Source: Dendrolimus kikuchii
Lineage: Eukaryota; Arthropoda; Insecta; Lepidoptera; Lasiocampidae
Length of the DNA stretch: 64,000 nucleotides
Direction of reading: 5' to 3'
NCBI GenBank assembly: GCA_019925095.2
Contig: CM034411.1
Location: 655,001-719,000, forward strand
Shown here: in pieces, positions 61,501-64,000 of the stretch
How positions within the stretch are numbered: the first letter of the stretch is position 1
Layout: every line of letters starts with the position of its first letter
Notes under the pieces: model-generated
Database searches by the model: none
Seen by the model: only the letters and a program-made list of their open reading frames with translations
What the model was told of the DNA's origin: nothing
Made by a program: the position numbers and the translations under genes

Positions 61501-62373
61501 TGATAGCAGAAATTAACGAAAAAAGAAAAAAAATGATATAATTGTAACAGCAGCTTACAATTTAAGCTAGAGTAAACTAGCACATACATTGTCGCGTAAG
61601 GTTAACATAATGTTTCTTGAGTGAATTTTTAAATACATATCGTTCATAAATATAACGGTTTTAAAACCGACGTTTAAATGCGAGAAAAACATCGTAATTA
61701 ACTGACAATGACGGCCTTTGATTGTCGATGTTTGATGGTCAAACTAGCGCCATCTGTTTCTTTTTCCATCTATTATTTCAAGAACTCGAAATACTTGCCT
61801 ATTTTATTTATTCACTCAATCCTGGCAAGACTTTCTTACTATGTAGGATTTTTGTTGTCAAAATTGTTCGTATTATGTTCACACATTGGAGACGTAATCA
61901 GGCAATCTCCGCGGGTAGGGGGTTATGTGCTAAATGTATGGCCATCCCTTATTCCCCAATTAAGAACTGGTGCCCGGAGAATATAGAACCTTGCACTTAC
62001 CTCGCAGTCAGCCACTAGCCCACGACAGCGCTGGTTCAGAGTTCTGCCGTTGCTTTCTCAGGTGGCGATAAAGGTGGCAAAGTCCTTCTACACGAGGGAC
62101 GCAAATACACTGATCACTTAAGTTTATTTATGGTTGAGCCGAATGTCCTAGTAATTAACTACTGGACGCGGAAATCTTCGATAGCCTAATATGCGTATTT
62201 ATGCGGGTGCGATACTTTATGTGCGTCGCGGTAGCGTGGCGTTTGGCAACGTACTGAACTCACGCGCCGAGCGAGCGGCGGCAACATACGGGGTTTGCAA
62301 GACGCTATAAACCCAAGACACAATTGGTAATTGGGAAATAACTGGCGCCAACACATATATTTTTTAATATATT
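61501..62373. other. No gene seen
   Basis: Mixed composition, GC-richer near 62000-62300. ORFs here show no recognised domain. Confidence 0.35.
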
Positions 62374-62690
62374 ATTCTTAAACATACATACATACATAAC
62401 TTCACGCCAGTTCCCTTGCGGGGTAGGCACGAACAACAGAGCGCCATTTAGGCTTATTCTTACACACCTCACTTGCTTCTTTAACATTCATAACTCTTGT
62501 CATGCACGCACATCTGTTCTTAAGGCTCCTAACATCACCCTCTGCTAGTACACGATCAATTTGATCATGGAAAGTGTGTCGTGGCCTTCCACGACTTCTG
62601 CATCCATCCACTTTTGCATTGTATATCTGTTTATTCATTCTTTCATCATGCATTCTTTCTACATGTCCGAACCACCGGACATTCTTAAAC
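62374..62690 (-). mobile_element. T-family LINE fragment with 10-bp TSD
   Basis: Element 62384-62680. ATTCTTAAAC on both sides. Confidence 0.87.
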
Positions 62691-63063
62691 AAACCCAACT
62701 TAATTATTCAACTATATATAGCTGTAATTATTTTATCTATGTTCATTATAAAAATAACACAAATAATGTGTTTCCTAAAATATTGTAAACATATCGATAT
62801 TAAACGTCGATATTTTAATATCGATGTTTTTCATGATTTATTTTACATCCCTATGGTTGAAAGGACGGCAACTTGTGTGGTGAGTATTTTGACAAATTGC
62901 AACGGACTGCTACGACCGTAAACTTAATATTTTCTTAGTACACCAGCTTGTTTAGTTAACACTTGTAGATAATTTGTATCTTGAAAATTTCTGGTGTGTT
63001 AATGGTGTGAATACATCACAATTGCGTTTTTATGTATCACCCGTAAATAATAGAAGATTAGTT
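62691..63063. other. No gene; DRE-like motif and possible splice donor
   Basis: TATCGATA at about 62792-62799 with further ATCGAT motifs, then GGTGAGTATT at 62879-62888. This might be a promoter and first exon, but no coding support exists. Confidence 0.25.
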
Positions 63064-63650
63064 TTTAAGGCCCGCTTGCATAACGATCGCCGTTAAATAA
63101 AATTAGTTAATCATATTAAACTGCCTAAATACGTTTCACGCAAAACGTATTCACAGTTAAGTAGTAAGAAAGAGAGTGTCGGGGTGAAGGTAAGGAAAGG
63201 AATGCTCCGGTGGTTCGGGCATGTGGAAAGAATGCATGATGAAAGAATGACTAAACAGATATACAATGCAAAAGTGGATGGATGCAGAAGTCGTGGAAGG
63301 CCACGACACACCTTCCATGATCAAATTGATCGTGTACTAGCGGAGGGTGATGTCAGGAGCCTTAAGAACAGACGAGTGTGCATGACAAGAGTTATGAATG
63401 TCAAAGAAGCAAGTGAGGTGTGTAAGAATGGGCTTAAATGGCGCTCTGTTGTTCGTGCCTACCCCGCAAGGGAACTGGTGTGAAGTTATGTATGTATGTA
63501 TGTATGTATGTATGTATTCACAGTTCTTTAAACGTATTTAGCGGCATATTTTGCGTTGTGCAAGACGATAATTGTATTTAAGGGTGTTAAATACGTTTTG
63601 TGTTTCTTAAATTAATTTAAGTAACCTTATGCAAGCGGCCCTTAGTACAC
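63064..63650. mobile_element. MITE (AAGGCCCGCTTGCATAA ends) split by a T insertion
   Basis: The left end AAGGCCCGCTTGCATAA (63068-63084) and right end TTATGCAAGCGGCCCTT are inverted. The original element was ~230 bp before the T insertion at 63159-63513. Confidence 0.7.
63147..63525 (+). mobile_element. T-family LINE fragment with 12-bp TSD
   Basis: Element 63159-63513. GTATTCACAGTT on both sides. Full T peptide. Confidence 0.9.
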
Positions 63651-64000
63651 TTATTTTTAATACGAGCATATGCCAGCGAAATTTCGTTTGCGTTGCCATG
63701 ACAACGACGTTTTGGTTAGCGAACTGCAGCGTCACCTTCGCTATATTGGAACGTATCACATAGAAACGACGTCATCTATCGGGATAAAATGTATCCTAAG
63801 TGTTGACTCGGGATATAAGTTACCTGTATGTAGAATTTCATTTAAATCCGTTCAGTAATTTCCACGTGATGTTCTAACAGACGGAGATGGAGACAAATTC
63901 TAAAAGATGCATTTTAGAATTCTGCTGGTTTGAATTAGCCTTACTGATTTTCACATTTTCTAATTATTTGTTCAAACTTGTCTCATCTATAGAGACAACA
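63651..64000. other. No gene; possible Helitron-like remnant 63750-63930
   Basis: GGGATAAAATGTATCCTAAG and AAATCCGTTCAGTAATTTCC are phrases common in short Helitron-like repeats; termini not seen. Confidence 0.35.

Noticed and set aside
61722..62018. 98-codon frame at 61.7 kb as a gene
   Set aside because: No recognisable domain, no start context and overlapping alternative frame; not supported.

Overview
The window looks like a stretch of an insect, most likely lepidopteran, nuclear genome. This rests on the transposon content: tRNA-headed SINEs with the moth/butterfly tail layout, A^T-inserted short Helitrons, Jockey and R1-clade LINEs, and BEL/Pao and LTR families in an AT-rich, intron-like background. 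There are no bacterial features, no rRNA or true tRNA genes and no CRISPR array. Almost every base I can assign belongs to mobile DNA. The only host-derived reading frame I recognise with confidence is a complete NAA38-like ORF (56159-56479, minus) buried inside a transposon. A 28-codon THAP-like stub (53292-53378) is a weak second.

Layout. 0-2.5 kb: small fragments (a LINE tail, a Helitron, a LINE C-terminus, SINEs). 2.6-9.2 kb: BEL/Pao element 1 (minus) with one intact 1886-codon gag-pol frame. 9.3-18.2 kb: MITE, SINEs, solo LTRs and two R1-clade LINE 3' ends with clear target-site duplications (TSDs). 18.2-23.75 kb: a two-ORF Jockey-type LINE (minus), both frames open. 23.75-40 kb: a BEL-like LTR, a palindromic minisatellite family, Helitrons, a fold-back element, a mariner-type MITE, many solo LTRs and SINE-like copies. 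40.26-46.9 kb: BEL/Pao element 2 (minus), nearly identical to element 1. 47-64 kb: a TTA-targeted repeat, nested SINE-like copies, a solo BEL LTR holding both an NAA38-bearing retroposon and a Jockey 3' fragment, and more LINE tails.

Family labels used below. T: LINE 3' fragments ending in a (TATG)n tail. D: ~310-bp poly(A)-tailed SINE-like repeat with a conserved AGCAGACAGGCAGACGG motif. G: solo LTRs TGTTAC...GTAACA with 4-bp TSDs. M: repeat with regularly spaced ACAAATTTGT palindromes. R: retroposon inserted at TTA-rich sites. SINE-B and SINE-C: tRNA-headed SINEs.

How it fits together. The BEL and Jockey elements are the only copies here that still encode full machinery. The T, D, G, M, R and SINE copies are non-autonomous remnants. 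Matching TSDs date several nests relative to one another. The most unusual signals are a ~65-bp hairpin module shared by different retroposon 3' ends with paired-base changes, the NAA38 ORF carried inside R without its own TSD or poly(A), and two young BEL copies that each lack the outer end of the 5' LTR.
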